Part shown: in pieces, positions 23,201 through 31,602 of the stretch
Position numbering within the stretch: the first letter of the stretch is position 1
Layout: every line of letters begins with the position of its first letter
Source: Clostridia bacterium
Lineage (GTDB): Bacteria > Bacillota > DSM-521 > Neomoorellales > JACIYF01
Reading direction: 5' to 3'
DNA length: 47,048 bases
Assembly (NCBI GenBank): GCA_014360065.1
Contig: JACIYF010000010.1
Coordinates: 1 to 47,048, forward strand
Notes under the pieces: generated by a model
What the model was told of the DNA's origin: nothing
What the model saw: only the letters and a program-made list of their open reading frames with translations
Databases searched by the model: none
Made by a program: the position numbers and the translations under genes

Positions 23201-24955
23201 GCTGACGATGTCGCCGCAGGCAAAAACCCCTGGCACCGACGTAGCCAGGGTGAGGTCATCAGCCCATATTAAACCCCGCTCCACTCGCACGGCCGGCTGG
23301 GAATCGGCCAGAAAATCCAAGTCCGCCGCCTGGCCAATGGCTACGATCACCTGATCGGCAGCCAAAGTCTGGGTAGTCTGGGGATCGTATTCAGGATCAA
23401 AACGACCGGCCTCATCAAATACGCGTAGGCAGCGCATGAATTCTACCCCGGTAACCCGAGCAATACCTGGGCCAGCTGCATCGCCCAGGCTACCCTCCGC
23501 CCCCGGGCTCGCCGGGGAGTTGATAAAGCGCTTGGGACCCCAGCCTGGGTGGAGAATTACCCCTTCTTCCACTGCTTCCTCAATCTCCCAAGGGTGCGCG
23601 GGCATCTCTTCCCGTGACTCCAACGAGACCATATGCACTTCCTTGGCCCCTAGCCTTCTGGCGGTGCGGGCCGCATCTATGGCCACGTTGCCGCCGCCAA
23701 TCACCACTACCTTATCCCTGCTACCAACTGGTGGGCCTTGGGGCAGCTGGCCCAAGGCGGCCTGGCGCAAGAACTCCAAGGCGGGTACGATGCCCTGAGA
23801 TGCCGAACCTTCGATGGCCAGCATCCGGCTCTGCTGGAGGCCGGTGGCCAGGATCACCGCCGCGTACTGCCGGCGCAGCTCCTCTAAGGTTACATCTCGG
23901 CCTACTCGGGTATTGCCAATGAACTCGATTCCCAGGGAAAGGATGCGCCTCGTCTCCCGCTCGACTACCTCCTGGGGAAGGCGATAGCGAGGTATCCCTG
24001 CCCGCAACATCCCCCCGGGCTCAGGCAAGGCATCATAAACGGTAACATCTACACTTTCCAAGGCCAAGTCCTGGGCTGCCGTCAGCCCGGCCGGTCCGGC
24101 GCCGACGATGGCTACCCGGGGCCGGACCGGAGCCCCAGTTTGGGTCTCGGTCTGGGCACAGGCTTGGGTCTTGGCCTCGGGCTGGGTCTGGGTCCGGTCT
24201 TCAGCCTTCAGCCTAGCTTCCAGTTCCTGAAAACCTAAGTCATAGGCTGCCCGTTTCAGCCAAGCGATGGCCACCGGGGCATCGATCTCCCCCCGATTGC
24301 ATTGCTCCTCGCAAGGGTGGTGGCAAATCCGGCCGCAGATGCCGGCAAAGGGCAGCCTCCGGTAGATTACCTCCAAAGCCTCGGCAAACTTACCTTGGGA
24401 GATTAAAGCCACATAGCCCTGCACGTTGGTGCCGGCGGGGCAAGTCTGGCGGCAAGGAGGAATACCACGCTTTTCAATTAAGTACTTATTGGGAACCGCC
24501 TGGGGAAAGAGTTTATAGACCGCATGGCGCTGGTCCATGCCCTGGTTAAAACTGTTGGGCACCCGCACCGGGCAAACCTGCTCGCAATCGCCGCAAGCGG
24601 TGCACTCATCAATGTTGATATAGCGGGGCTTAACCCGTACCCGGGCGGTAAAGTTACCCTTTTGCCCTTCAAGCTTCTCTAAAGTGGAGCAGGTGTGGAT
24701 CCGAATGTTGGGGTGGTTTAGGGTATCGGTCATGCGCGGCCCTAGAAGGCACATGGCGCACTCATTGGTGGGAAAAGTCTTGTCCAAGAGGGCCATCTTC
24801 CCACCAATGGAAGGAGACTCGGTCACCAAGTGCACCAAATAGCCGGCATTGGCCAAATCCAGGGCCGACTGCATCCCGGCTATTCCCGCCCCCAGCACCA
24901 ATACCGAGCCCGCAACCTGCTTAGCCTCAGCATCATGAAGTCCCTCAGAACTCAC
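20291..24955 (-). CDS. hdrA: Giant HdrA-like flavoprotein: HdrA + GltD/NfnB-like module + second HdrA
   Basis: About 1554 residues, against about 650 for a single methanogen HdrA. Order seen: HdrA Rossmann start (GAGIAGMQSALDLA) with PTNECAMCLLGP; a ferredoxin motif CTACGDCEQVC (about 115-125); an inserted GltD/NfnB-like module with CRQTC, CGRICHHPCEEQCNRG (about 165-225), a Thr/Gln/Ala-rich linker (about 250-276), FAD and NAD(P) Rossmann motifs (GAGPAGLTAA, GGGNVAIDAAR) and GVFACGDI; CLNCGVCSECLQC; the rest of HdrA-1; then HdrA-2 (FICHCGINIAG, CTIRTHQ, GGGPAGLVAALALAE) and two C-terminal [4Fe-4S] motifs. GTG 24955 was chosen for its GGGAGG site. It is the flavin hub of a MetFV-HdrABC-MvhD complex. 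A C/G-homopolymer patch at 22100-22140 gives an odd Pro/Gly string. Confidence 0.9.
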   Translation of the reverse strand: MSSEGLHDAEAKQVAGSVLVLGAGIAGMQSALDLANAGYLVHLVTESPSIGGKMALLDKTFPTNECAMCLLGPRMTDTLNHPNIRIHTCSTLEKLEGQKGNFTARVRVKPRYINIDECTACGDCEQVCPVRVPNSFNQGMDQRHAVYKLFPQAVPNKYLIEKRGIPPCRQTCPAGTNVQGYVALISQGKFAEALEVIYRRLPFAGICGRICHHPCEEQCNRGEIDAPVAIAWLKRAAYDLGFQELEARLKAEDRTQTQPEAKTQACAQTETQTGAPVRPRVAIVGAGPAGLTAAQDLALESVDVTVYDALPEPGGMLRAGIPRYRLPQEVVERETRRILSLGIEFIGNTRVGRDVTLEELRRQYAAVILATGLQQSRMLAIEGSASQGIVPALEFLRQAALGQLPQGPPVGSRDKVVVIGGGNVAIDAARTARRLGAKEVHMVSLESREEMPAHPWEIEEAVEEGVILHPGWGPKRFINSPASPGAEGSLGDAAGPGIARVTGVEFMRCLRVFDEAGRFDPEYDPQTTQTLAADQVIVAIGQAADLDFLADSQPAVRVERGLIWADDLTLATSVPGVFACGDIVSGPKSVVEAVASGHEAAESVLRYLRGEDLAADRVRPGAQQEKLTPPAGVVPYAAPRHAQAMAAAGERVRDFREVYQGYSREEAIEEAKRCLNCGVCSECLQCEAACQKKAVEHWQQESIQELKVGAVILAPGFELFDASLAGEYGYGYYANVMTSLEFERLLSSTGPTAGHVTRPSDGQPPRRVAFIQCVGSRDCERDGSPYCSSICCMYSTKEAIIAREHDGNIQPTIFYLDMRSYGKNFDKYVESAREAGVRYVRSMISRVAEDPETKNLLIKYFDGDKVVEEEFELVVLAVGVRPPAEAQAIAKACGIELNQYGFAQVSPLNPVQTTREGVYVAGAFQGPRDIPETVINACAAAPRPGGGGAPARHSLVTPKRYPPERDVSREEPRVGVFICHCGINIAGVVDVPEVVDYARRLPGVVHAEDNLYTCSQDTIKKIQQAIKDYHLNRVVVASCTIRTHQPLFREALQEVGLNQFYFEMANIRDQCSWVHRAEPQSATEKAKDLVHMAVAKVKTHEALHLKAVSVVPRALIIGGGPAGLVAALALAEQGFGSYIIEKEPELGGMARRLRTTLEGTDVRSYLNHLIARAQADPRIEIYTGAEIEDCSGHQGHFVTTIAWSRSGKETARRTVKLEHGAIIVAIGTQEYQPEEYGYGQDPRILTNLELEEFLAGYEGGNGLNCAVFIQCVGSREPGRLYCSRTCCAQSIKNALKLKEANPDAQVFILYRDIRTYAFMEDYYRKAREEGIIFINYDPEHKPQVRLAQSTDLAAEGANAGNHAAQRRKEWGALEVEVYDPASGRVLELVPDLVVLATGAVAPPEAAKLASLLKLPVNEDGFYVETHAKLAPIDFPSAGIFMAGSAHSPKFLGEAISQALGAVSRASTILSRDQLLVGGVVAVVDPTKCAACLTCVRICPYHVPRINDNHVAEIDPVQCQGCGTCAGECPAKAIQLQHYKDNQLLAKAAGLFEEV

Positions 24956-25119
24956 CCCAGCGGTCCTCCCTTCTCCCAATCCTTGCGGAATCCCTTGCCT
25001 TGTCAAGTTGGCTTACGCCTTTTCATAATGCCGCCTGGGCTGGCGGCTTCTCCCTCTCTACCTTTGCACAGGGCACCTTGGCCGGCCCGAGCTCCGCCCT
25101 CCTTGCTAGGGCACTCGGG

Positions 25120-26064
25120 CTAGGTACCCGCAGCCGCGGCCACCAGCCTCTCCACGCTAACTAGGTGTCTCCTCCACCATCCGCCCCCGGGAAGGCCCAA
25201 GGCTAAGCCTACCAACTCGGTTAGATAGAATACCGGTAAGGCGGAGCTTAGGCCCGGAACCTGCTTTTGGCGCGAGTCCAAATTGCTTTGACACAAGGGA
25301 CAGGCGGTCACTATGGCTAACGCTCCGGCCCGGCGGGCGGCGGCAACGATGCGCCCCACCAGCTCTTCCACCAGCCCAGGATTGGATATGGCCAAGCTGG
25401 CTCCGCAACATTCAGTCTTATGGGTCCACGGCAAAGCTTTAGCCCCTAGAACTGCCAAGATTTCATCCATAAGCCGAGGTTGTTCGGGATTGGCTTCAAA
25501 GCTAACTACCCGCGGTGGTCGAGTCAAGAGACAACCATAATAAGCCACCACCGGTAAGCCATCCAGTGGCCGGAGAATCCGCCGCGAGAGGCGATCTTTG
25601 ATTTCTGGTTGAGCCAGGAGATCGACGATATGATATACCTTGACTTTTCCCTGGTAGGTTTCGCCCATGACCGCCTGCATTTCTTCCTGGAGGCGTTGAG
25701 CCAGGCCTGAGCTCGCGTCCCCAACTCCCAGCGCCGCCTGAGCCGACCGGAGAGCATGGTAGCAAGCAGCACAGGGAGCTAGTAGGTCCCGTCCCTCTCT
25801 TTGGGCCAGGATGAGGTTGCGCAAAGGCAAAGCATAGGCCAAAAATGGATCCAGGGCGTGGCCAGAACTGGCCCCGCAGCAATTCCAGTCTTCCAATTCT
25901 GTCAACTCTACTCCCAAAGCGGCGCTAATGGCCCGGGTGGACAGAGAGAATTCAGCTGCGGTGGAGTGCAGCGAACACCCTGGATAATAAGCTAACCCCC
26001 TCGAGAGCTCTCCTTGAGTCTCAGCTCTAGATGGCGTCCTAGCGCTAAGGCTGCTGGCAGTCAA
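25120..26064 (-). CDS. hdrB: Heterodisulfide reductase subunit B-like protein
   Basis: The 314-residue protein has two CCG domains that hold non-cubane [4Fe-4S] clusters in HdrB. Domain 1: YYPGCSLHSTAAEF and WNCCGASSG; domain 2: YYGCLLTRP, TECCGASLA and CPLCQSNLD. TTG start at 26064 has an AGGAGATG site. In acetogens HdrB replaces disulfide reduction by an unknown or internal electron acceptor; in this cluster it sits with hdrC, which supplies electrons. It lies between hdrC (75 bp) and hdrA (165 bp). Function is from family knowledge. Confidence 0.9.
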   Translation of the reverse strand: MTASSLSARTPSRAETQGELSRGLAYYPGCSLHSTAAEFSLSTRAISAALGVELTELEDWNCCGASSGHALDPFLAYALPLRNLILAQREGRDLLAPCAACYHALRSAQAALGVGDASSGLAQRLQEEMQAVMGETYQGKVKVYHIVDLLAQPEIKDRLSRRILRPLDGLPVVAYYGCLLTRPPRVVSFEANPEQPRLMDEILAVLGAKALPWTHKTECCGASLAISNPGLVEELVGRIVAAARRAGALAIVTACPLCQSNLDSRQKQVPGLSSALPVFYLTELVGLALGLPGGGWWRRHLVSVERLVAAAAGT

Positions 26065-26139
26065 AGCTTCTTCATCTCCTTGGCCTGGCAGTTGGATAAA
26101 CGGCCTGACCCCTTTTCATTGGCGGGCAAGGCGACCTGC

Positions 26140-26766
26140 TTATGGTAGAGCGGCCGGCCCGCCAGGTGGCTTTAGGCGGCTACGCTTAAACAATTCCTTG
26201 ATCTCCCCCCGCCCGCGTATCCGTTGGGGCCAAATCCGGAGCTTTCCCCGGCGCAACATGGCCAGCCCTAAAGACACATCCTGCCAAAGGTTGCGAGTTT
26301 TGAGCTTATAGGTAAGCAGCATGAAAAGCTCGTTTACCCTACCGCTGCCGCGAATAGAATCCAGGAAAGTCTGGTGGAAGGTGGCCACTGCCTGGGATTG
26401 GCCGTCCAAGGCGGGTTTTTGGGCCAAGGCCCTAACCTTTAGGGCATCGTTCAGGGCAGAGATATCAATCCCATTGGGGCACCTGGACTTGCAGGTCTGG
26501 CAACCGGTGCAATTCCAAATGCTTTGGCTGGACAAAAGCTCTGATCCCAACCCTAGCTGGAGGTAACGGATAATCTGGTGGGGCAAAATATCCATGGAGA
26601 AAGCCACCGGGCAGCCACCGCTGCACTTACGGCACTGGTAGCAGCGCCAAAACGGCTGGCCGGTCTGGGCTTCAACCCAACTGGCAAGAGACAACAGGGA
26701 TCCAGACCCTACTCCCGGCGTTATCTTTTCTGGCGTCGCCGGTGAGGAGGTAATTGCGGTCGCCAT
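26140..26766 (-). CDS. hdrC: Heterodisulfide reductase subunit C-like ferredoxin protein
   Basis: The 208-residue protein carries two [4Fe-4S] motifs, CYQCRKCSGGCP (about residues 42-53) and CTGCQTCKSRCP (about 87-98), the HdrC pattern that relays electrons between HdrA and HdrB. ATG 26766 with a GGAGGTGAGG site. First gene of the operon hdrC-hdrB-hdrA-mvhD-metV-metF, with a good sigma-A promoter 60-85 bp upstream. Cytoplasmic, no membrane segments. Confidence 0.92.
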   Translation of the reverse strand: MATAITSSPATPEKITPGVGSGSLLSLASWVEAQTGQPFWRCYQCRKCSGGCPVAFSMDILPHQIIRYLQLGLGSELLSSQSIWNCTGCQTCKSRCPNGIDISALNDALKVRALAQKPALDGQSQAVATFHQTFLDSIRGSGRVNELFMLLTYKLKTRNLWQDVSLGLAMLRRGKLRIWPQRIRGRGEIKELFKRSRLKPPGGPAALP

Positions 26767-26823
26767 CCCCTCACCTCCAGGTTCTCTAGGAACTCTACAT
26801 GGTCGATTTATTCTTTTATTGAG

Positions 26824-26850
26824 ATTATAATTTCGCTATCAATGCGTCAA
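26824..26850 (-). promoter_or_regulatory. Promoter of the hdrCBA-mvhD-metVF operon
   Basis: Minus strand: TTGACG (26845-26850), a 15-bp spacer and TATAAT (26824-26829). The perfect -10 box is about 60 bp before hdrC. The spacer is a little short for sigma-A. Confidence 0.7.
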
Positions 26851-26940
26851 TACCTTCTCGCTTGTAATTTTAAGATTCTGATTTTGCTGGCAAGCATTTC
26901 TTATTATACTATGCAGGCAGAAGGGTAAGTGCACAGCCAT

Positions 26941-27334
26941 TCATAGCCAGCCGTGGGCGGTAAGCCAGTCCAGCATATCTTGAAACACCTTGCCCTTACC
27001 TGGATCGTTAAATAGCTCGTGATAGTAGCCTGGGTATATCCGTAGGCTCTTATCGGGGTTCTTCACCCGATTGTACACCGCCACCGTCTGGTTCCGGGTC
27101 CACCAACAGGTCCGCATCGCCTTGCAAGAACAGGCTCGGCACCGCTAGATCGGCCGCCTTTTGACTGGCTTGTTGCATGGCCCGCTGGAACTGTACCAAC
27201 ACTATCGCCAGCACGGGTTTCTCTGGGACCCAACCTTGATAGTAGATCCGCAGCCCTCCCTGGCCAAGAAAGAAGCCAGAACTATGATGCAACTTTTCCA
27301 CCACCGTCTCCTCCCCCTTTCTGTCCCTACCCAT
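26941..27334 (-). pseudogene. Decayed alpha/beta-hydrolase (monoacylglycerol-lipase-like)
   Basis: The first frame (from 27334) reads like the start of a lysophospholipase (LRIYYQGWVPEKPVLAIVLV), then jumps to a late segment (QFQRAMQQASQ, LAVPSLFLQGDADLLVDPE). This implies an internal deletion that removed the nucleophile-elbow region. A one-base frameshift near 27105 follows, after which another frame continues with YNRVKNPDKSLRIYPGYYHELFND and ends HGWL at 26941. The His-containing YHELFND is the expected catalytic-His region. No intact GxSxG is left, so it is inactive. Confidence 0.8.
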
Positions 27335-27529
27335 ATTAACTACTTACCCCGCCTAGCTATAGCTATGCATTCCCCCGGCACCTGCGAAACCAGCCATCTA
27401 GCCCCCTACCGTTTATCCTACTGCCTGACCTGACAATTCCCGCTCTCATGGAGCGGCAAAGCTCCTTTCTCTAGTCCTCTCTATCATATGCCACCGCCCA
27501 TCCAAGATCAATCGGTACCAGCACTGGCG
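27335..27529. other. Intergenic stretch between the lipase remnant and the dispersed repeat
   Basis: No supported gene. It may contain the eroded upstream region of the lipase remnant. The dispersed repeat copy begins at 27530. Confidence 0.4.
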
Positions 27530-27625
27530 TATCACCACTTTTCAGCCTGCTTTGGCTTACGCTCGCTCGGGTTTAGTCGCTCGGCTTTCAAGCCAGAGCA
27601 GGCCTCCCCAGCGAAACTACGGATA
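27530..27625. repeat. Dispersed intergenic repeat, copy A
   Basis: A core of about 41 bp (27530-27571) matches 34761-34801 with four mismatches and one indel; both contain GCTTTGGCTTACGCT. Weaker similarity continues for about 50 bp more (CTCAAGC versus TTCAAGC). It lies in the gap before the ABC exporter. It does not code for a recognisable protein. Confidence 0.6.
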
Positions 27626-27743
27626 ACCCAGGTACAAGCACTGGCATATCCCCTCGGGCAAATGACTGCAAACTGGGAAAACTCGGAGACAACTATGTTA
27701 GAATACGGTGAGTAGCGCTTAAGGCTGGAGGCAGATAAAGGCT

Positions 27744-28520
27744 ATGTCCGAACCGGTAGCTCTGGAAGTCGACCATTTGTCTAAACGTTATGGGAAGAGT
27801 ATGGTTTTAAGGGCAATTACCTTTCGAGTTGCAGTGGGAGAAGCGGTAGCCATCCTCGGCCCCAACGGCTCTGGGAAGACCACTTTGCTTCGTTGCCTAG
27901 CTGGGTTGCTCCGCCCCAACCATGGGAGGATTAGGGTTTTCGGCTACGACCTCCACCAAGAAGAGCTTAAGGCCAAGCAGGCGTTAGCTTTCGTTCCCGA
28001 CACTCCCAGCCCTTTCCAAGAGTTGACGGTCTTTGAACACCTGAAGTTCGTAGCCCTGGCCTGCGGCCTAGACCAGGCTGACTTTAAGAGTAAGGCCCAG
28101 CGCCTGCTCGAGCTCTACGGACTCGACCAGCACCAGGCCTTGCCTTTTCAGTTATCCCGAGGTATGGCCCAGAAATTGGCAATCTGCTGCGCTTTGATCC
28201 GCCCCTGGAAGCTTATGCTCCTGGACGAACCAACCGCCAACCTGGACCGCCAGGCTTTTGACATATTAAAAGCCACTTTGGCCGAGGCCGCTGGCCAAGG
28301 CAAATCGGTTCTTCTTTCTACCCACCAGGCAGCTCTAGCCGAAGAAGTATGCACTCGCTTTTTGATCCTATCTGGGGGAGAAATCAAGTTTTCCGGAAGT
28401 GCCAGAGAGCTGCGGAGGGCTGCTGGCGTGGGCCCAGAGGTAGACCTGGGAGTAGCCTACAGGGCGCTCCTAACTGAGCCCCAGCAATATGAAGATGATA
28501 ACGATTCCGGGGAGGAATAG
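27744..28520 (+). CDS. ABC-2 type exporter, ATP-binding protein
   Basis: The 258-residue ABC ATPase has Walker A GPNGSGKTT (about residues 38-46), Walker B LMLLDEP, D-loop NLDRQ and switch His (STHQ). The signature is LSRGMAQ in place of the usual LSGGQ, as in CcmA/ABC-2 exporter ATPases that often read LSxGM. The C-terminal part is short and acidic. A GGAGG site precedes the ATG. It is followed after 5 bp by the permease gene, so the two form an exporter. The substrate is unknown. Confidence 0.88.
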   Translation: MSEPVALEVDHLSKRYGKSMVLRAITFRVAVGEAVAILGPNGSGKTTLLRCLAGLLRPNHGRIRVFGYDLHQEELKAKQALAFVPDTPSPFQELTVFEHLKFVALACGLDQADFKSKAQRLLELYGLDQHQALPFQLSRGMAQKLAICCALIRPWKLMLLDEPTANLDRQAFDILKATLAEAAGQGKSVLLSTHQAALAEEVCTRFLILSGGEIKFSGSARELRRAAGVGPEVDLGVAYRALLTEPQQYEDDNDSGEE

Positions 28521-28525
28521 TCCTT

Positions 28526-30175
28526 ATGGCTGATTCCACGATAAAAGCCTTAGCCTTCCGGGAAAAAATGCGCTGGCGGGAGCGCTGGCATTGGTTTGAA
28601 ACTTTAGTAGGGCAAGATCCTAGCGACCATAGCCTTCTATCTACCGTTTATCTCATTTATGTGGCTCTCATCCTTACCGGCGTGCTGATGGTGGCCCTGG
28701 TGCTCTTTTTTGGCACCTTGCGCCTCTATGCCGGCCAAGTGTCGCTACCACCGGCAAACTTGATGTCCATCCTCTGGCTGGGCGGCTGCGGAACCCTTTC
28801 CTGCCACCTTTACCGCTCAGCAACCAGCCCAGCTTTTACCTTGTCCAGCTCCGAGCTTTACTTGGCTGCACCCGGTCCTTTTTCCCTGTCCACCTACGCA
28901 GTAGCCAGGCTGATCCTGGATTGGTTGCGCTACGGCTGGGTTATCTGGCTAGCCGGCATCGGGTTAGCAACGGTTACCGGCACCATGGGAGGGTGGTTTA
29001 CTACCGCCCGGGCGGTTGGGGCTGGCACCACCCTTGGCCTAGCTCATTTAGTATTGTATACCTGGTCCCGGCTGCTAAACCTTCCCCGCCTCAAGCAAGG
29101 ATCTGCCCCGGTAGCTCCTAGGATCTTAGTTTGGCTACCCCTAGCGCTCAGCCTGGCTGGCTTCTACCCGCCCTGGACCAACTATATTTATTCGACCCTA
29201 AGAATCCTAGTCTGGCCCTTGGCAGCGGCTGTGGTCACCATGCTCTACCCACCCGCTGGTTGGGCCGCCATGGCCATGCGGCTGGGAGCGCTGTTGGCTT
29301 TGTTCCTGACCTCTTCTTGGCTTACCCACAGGCTGTACAGGCGCTTGCCCTTGGCTTGGGTAGCTGAAGAAAGCTGGATGGCCGCTGCCGTAGCTCAAAT
29401 CCGCCAGTGGCACAATCGGGCCGCAGCCACCGAACTTCTGAGCGCTTACCGCCTGTCCCGCAAAAACCTGGCCTGGTCGCACCGTTTTCTGGGCGGGCGG
29501 GGTGCCTGGGCCCTGCTGGCCAAAACTGTGCTGGTACGTTGGCGGCGAGGCTGGATCTCCGGGCTCATACAAGGGCTGTATTTCAGCGGGCTATTGATTT
29601 CCCTGGCAACCGTGGGAATGGTCCAACCCCAAAATTTGCCGCTAATTCTCTTAGCAACCTTGGTACTGGGCGGGCAAATGCTCACCGGGCCCTTTAAAGG
29701 TGATATTGGCCATGAGGAATACCTTTTTGGTCTGCCCATCCGGGCCAGATGGGCCATTCTGGCTGAGCTTGCTCTTCCCTACCTATCCGTGCTCATTTGG
29801 GCTTGGCCCTTGAGTTTGGTTCTAACCCGGGCCCAATTTGGGCTTGCCCATTCGGGAACATGGGCGGGGGCCATGCCGGCCTTAAGCTTGGCCTTGCCAG
29901 GTTTGCTGGCCATCTTGGCCCTGGCCTGGGCGCTGGATCTGCTTTTAAACCAAAACGGAGTGGAGTTCTGGCGGCTGGCCTTACCCTCAGGCGGAGCCGG
30001 CACCATCCTAACAGGTGGGTCCTGGTTTCTCATCTATACCGTTGCCACCACCCTAAGCCGGGCCGGCTACCCTGAACTTCTGACCGGCACCATATCCTTA
30101 GCCTTGGCGGGGGGAATAAGCGGGGTTCTTCTTAAATATTGCATCCAGCTTTACCGGTCGGGAAGTACTGAATAA
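28526..30175 (+). CDS. ABC-2 type exporter, large permease
   Basis: The 549-residue integral membrane protein has about 12 hydrophobic segments (first at about residues 45-68, last near 515-540), consistent with a permease or two fused ABC-2 halves. No sequence motif tells the substrate. It begins five bases after the ATPase stop with a GGGGAGGAAT site inside the ATPase end, so the pair is co-translated. It converges with bofA at its 3' end. Similar two-gene exporters are common in spore-forming Firmicutes. Confidence 0.8.
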   Translation: MADSTIKALAFREKMRWRERWHWFETLVGQDPSDHSLLSTVYLIYVALILTGVLMVALVLFFGTLRLYAGQVSLPPANLMSILWLGGCGTLSCHLYRSATSPAFTLSSSELYLAAPGPFSLSTYAVARLILDWLRYGWVIWLAGIGLATVTGTMGGWFTTARAVGAGTTLGLAHLVLYTWSRLLNLPRLKQGSAPVAPRILVWLPLALSLAGFYPPWTNYIYSTLRILVWPLAAAVVTMLYPPAGWAAMAMRLGALLALFLTSSWLTHRLYRRLPLAWVAEESWMAAAVAQIRQWHNRAAATELLSAYRLSRKNLAWSHRFLGGRGAWALLAKTVLVRWRRGWISGLIQGLYFSGLLISLATVGMVQPQNLPLILLATLVLGGQMLTGPFKGDIGHEEYLFGLPIRARWAILAELALPYLSVLIWAWPLSLVLTRAQFGLAHSGTWAGAMPALSLALPGLLAILALAWALDLLLNQNGVEFWRLALPSGGAGTILTGGSWFLIYTVATTLSRAGYPELLTGTISLALAGGISGVLLKYCIQLYRSGSTE

Positions 30176-30199
30176 TATGAAAACGCTGCTCCAGGACCT

Positions 30200-30466
30200 T
30201 TAAGCTACGAGGAGCCTAAGGGCTACCAAAAGACCAAGGCCAGGGAGGCCTCCTAGGCCGGCGATAGCGGTAGTGACCAGGTTCAGGGGCAAAAACAGAC
30301 TGAGTCCCAAAGCGGCCCCCAACAGGTCAAACCCTCCGACCAGTATGGCTCCATAGAGGAGAACTCTAAGGGCGCGAAATACCCAGCGCCGATAAATGTA
30401 GAGCAGTTGTCCCAAGATGTAGACCAAAATCAAGACCAGGGCCACACCAAATACTGCCTGCGCCAT
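30200..30466 (-). CDS. bofA: BofA, inhibitor of pro-sigma-K processing
   Basis: The 88-residue membrane protein has two to three hydrophobic helices and the BofA end (LPLNLVTTAIAGLGGLPGLGLL, residues about 60-82). In Bacillus, BofA holds the SpoIVFB protease inactive in the forespore outer membrane until engulfment. Its position after recR and yaaL is the standard Firmicute order. Its presence is the best sign that this organism sporulates. Confidence 0.88.
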   Translation of the reverse strand: MAQAVFGVALVLILVYILGQLLYIYRRWVFRALRVLLYGAILVGGFDLLGAALGLSLFLPLNLVTTAIAGLGGLPGLGLLVALRLLVA

Positions 30467-30550
30467 GCCCTATCACCCTTTAACCTTTCTCCCTTTGCCC
30501 TGTCCTGATACCAACTGCAAAGCTTATCCTTTGCCACCGGGGTCATGCAC

Positions 30551-30850
30551 CTAGGGCTGCCGCTTCAACCAATCCAGGCTGAACCATTTGCCCAAACCTG
30601 CTTTGGTGCCCTCAGAGCTAACTACTGGGCGCGACCACCCCGAAACCCCTTCCTCTCGCGCCCGGCGCAATAGGTGCATATAACGCCGCTCGGCTGCTTC
30701 CATTTGGTAAATGGCAAAATCAATTAATTCCGGCTCGGTAACTTCCCGGAACAGCATTTTGGCCGCCTCCCAATCCTGCTTGGCCCGGCTAATGGCCTCC
30801 ACCAGGGAAAACGGCTCTTCCTCGCCAAAAAATTCTTGAGCCATCATAAT
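30551..30850 (-). CDS. yaaL: DUF2508 family protein (YaaL-like)
   Basis: Small cytoplasmic protein of about 99 residues, mostly helical. The DUF2508 pattern is visible in SRAKQDWEAAKMLFREVTEPELIDFAIYQMEAAERRYMHLLRRAREEG. ATG 30850 has a GAGGTGGG site; the upstream extension of the frame is low-complexity and unlikely. The function of YaaL is unknown; it is conserved between recR and bofA in Firmicutes. Confidence 0.85.
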   Translation of the reverse strand: MMMAQEFFGEEEPFSLVEAISRAKQDWEAAKMLFREVTEPELIDFAIYQMEAAERRYMHLLRRAREEGVSGWSRPVVSSEGTKAGLGKWFSLDWLKRQP

Positions 30851-30951
30851 TCCCACCTCACCCGCCCCTAGGCCCAACCCCAAAAAGCTATTGGCCCTGC
30901 GGAGTAACCTTGGTAGATCTTATGATGGCCTCGTCCAAAAATTTCCTAATT

Positions 30952-31551
30952 CTATAGTTCCCGGCGACCGGCTAATGCCCTGGCAATGGTAACCGCATCG
31001 GTGTACTCCAAGTCGCCACCTATAGGCAGACCATGGGCTAAGCGGCTTACCTTGGGGCCTAAGGGTTTTAAGAGCTTGGCCAAGTACATGGCGGTGGCCT
31101 CCCCCTCCACCGTGGGGTTAGTGGCCAGCACTACCTCTTGGACCTGCCCCTGGGCGATGCGGTCCAACAATTCCTTGATTCTAAGCTCCTCGGGTCCAAT
31201 CCCGTCCATGGGAGAAATGGCCCCTTGCAAGACGTGGTAGACCCCCTTGAACTCCCGGCTCCGCTCCAAAGCAGCCAGATCCTGAGAATCCTCCACCACG
31301 CAGATGACGCCATGATCCCGGCGGGGATCAGCGCAGATGCGGCAGGGGTCAACGTCAGTCAGATCCCCACAAATGGAGCAGTACTTCACCTCTTCCCGAG
31401 CAGCAATAATTGCTCGCGCCAAGGACCGGGCCTCCTCAACTGGGATCTTGAGAAGATAGAAGGCCAGCCGCTGGGCGGTTTTTGGTCCTACCCCGGGAAG
31501 CTTATTGAGTTCGTTAATTAGCCTTTCAATTGGACCCGCAAAACTAGACAT
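30952..31551 (-). CDS. recR: Recombination mediator RecR
   Basis: RecR acts with RecF/RecO to load RecA at gaps. The 199-residue protein has the N-terminal HhH (LPGVGPKTAQRLAFYLL), a C4 zinc finger (CSICGDLTDVDPCRICAD, about residues 57-74), and the Toprim domain (VICVVEDSQDLAALE and ATNPTVEGEATAMYLA). I start at ATG 31551 (MSSFAGPIERLI), as in homologues. It lies between ybaB and yaaL in the conserved block. Confidence 0.95.
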   Translation of the reverse strand: MSSFAGPIERLINELNKLPGVGPKTAQRLAFYLLKIPVEEARSLARAIIAAREEVKYCSICGDLTDVDPCRICADPRRDHGVICVVEDSQDLAALERSREFKGVYHVLQGAISPMDGIGPEELRIKELLDRIAQGQVQEVVLATNPTVEGEATAMYLAKLLKPLGPKVSRLAHGLPIGGDLEYTDAVTIARALAGRREL

Positions 31552-31602
31552 GTTGTATCGAGCACTCCCAAACGCCGTCAAGGTGAAACCTTAAGCCAGG
31601 AT

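Noticed and set aside
24127-24205. Hexanucleotide-like tract in hdrA as a CRISPR or VNTR array
   Set aside because: There are no spacers, the units are degenerate and the frame is kept; it is a protein linker.
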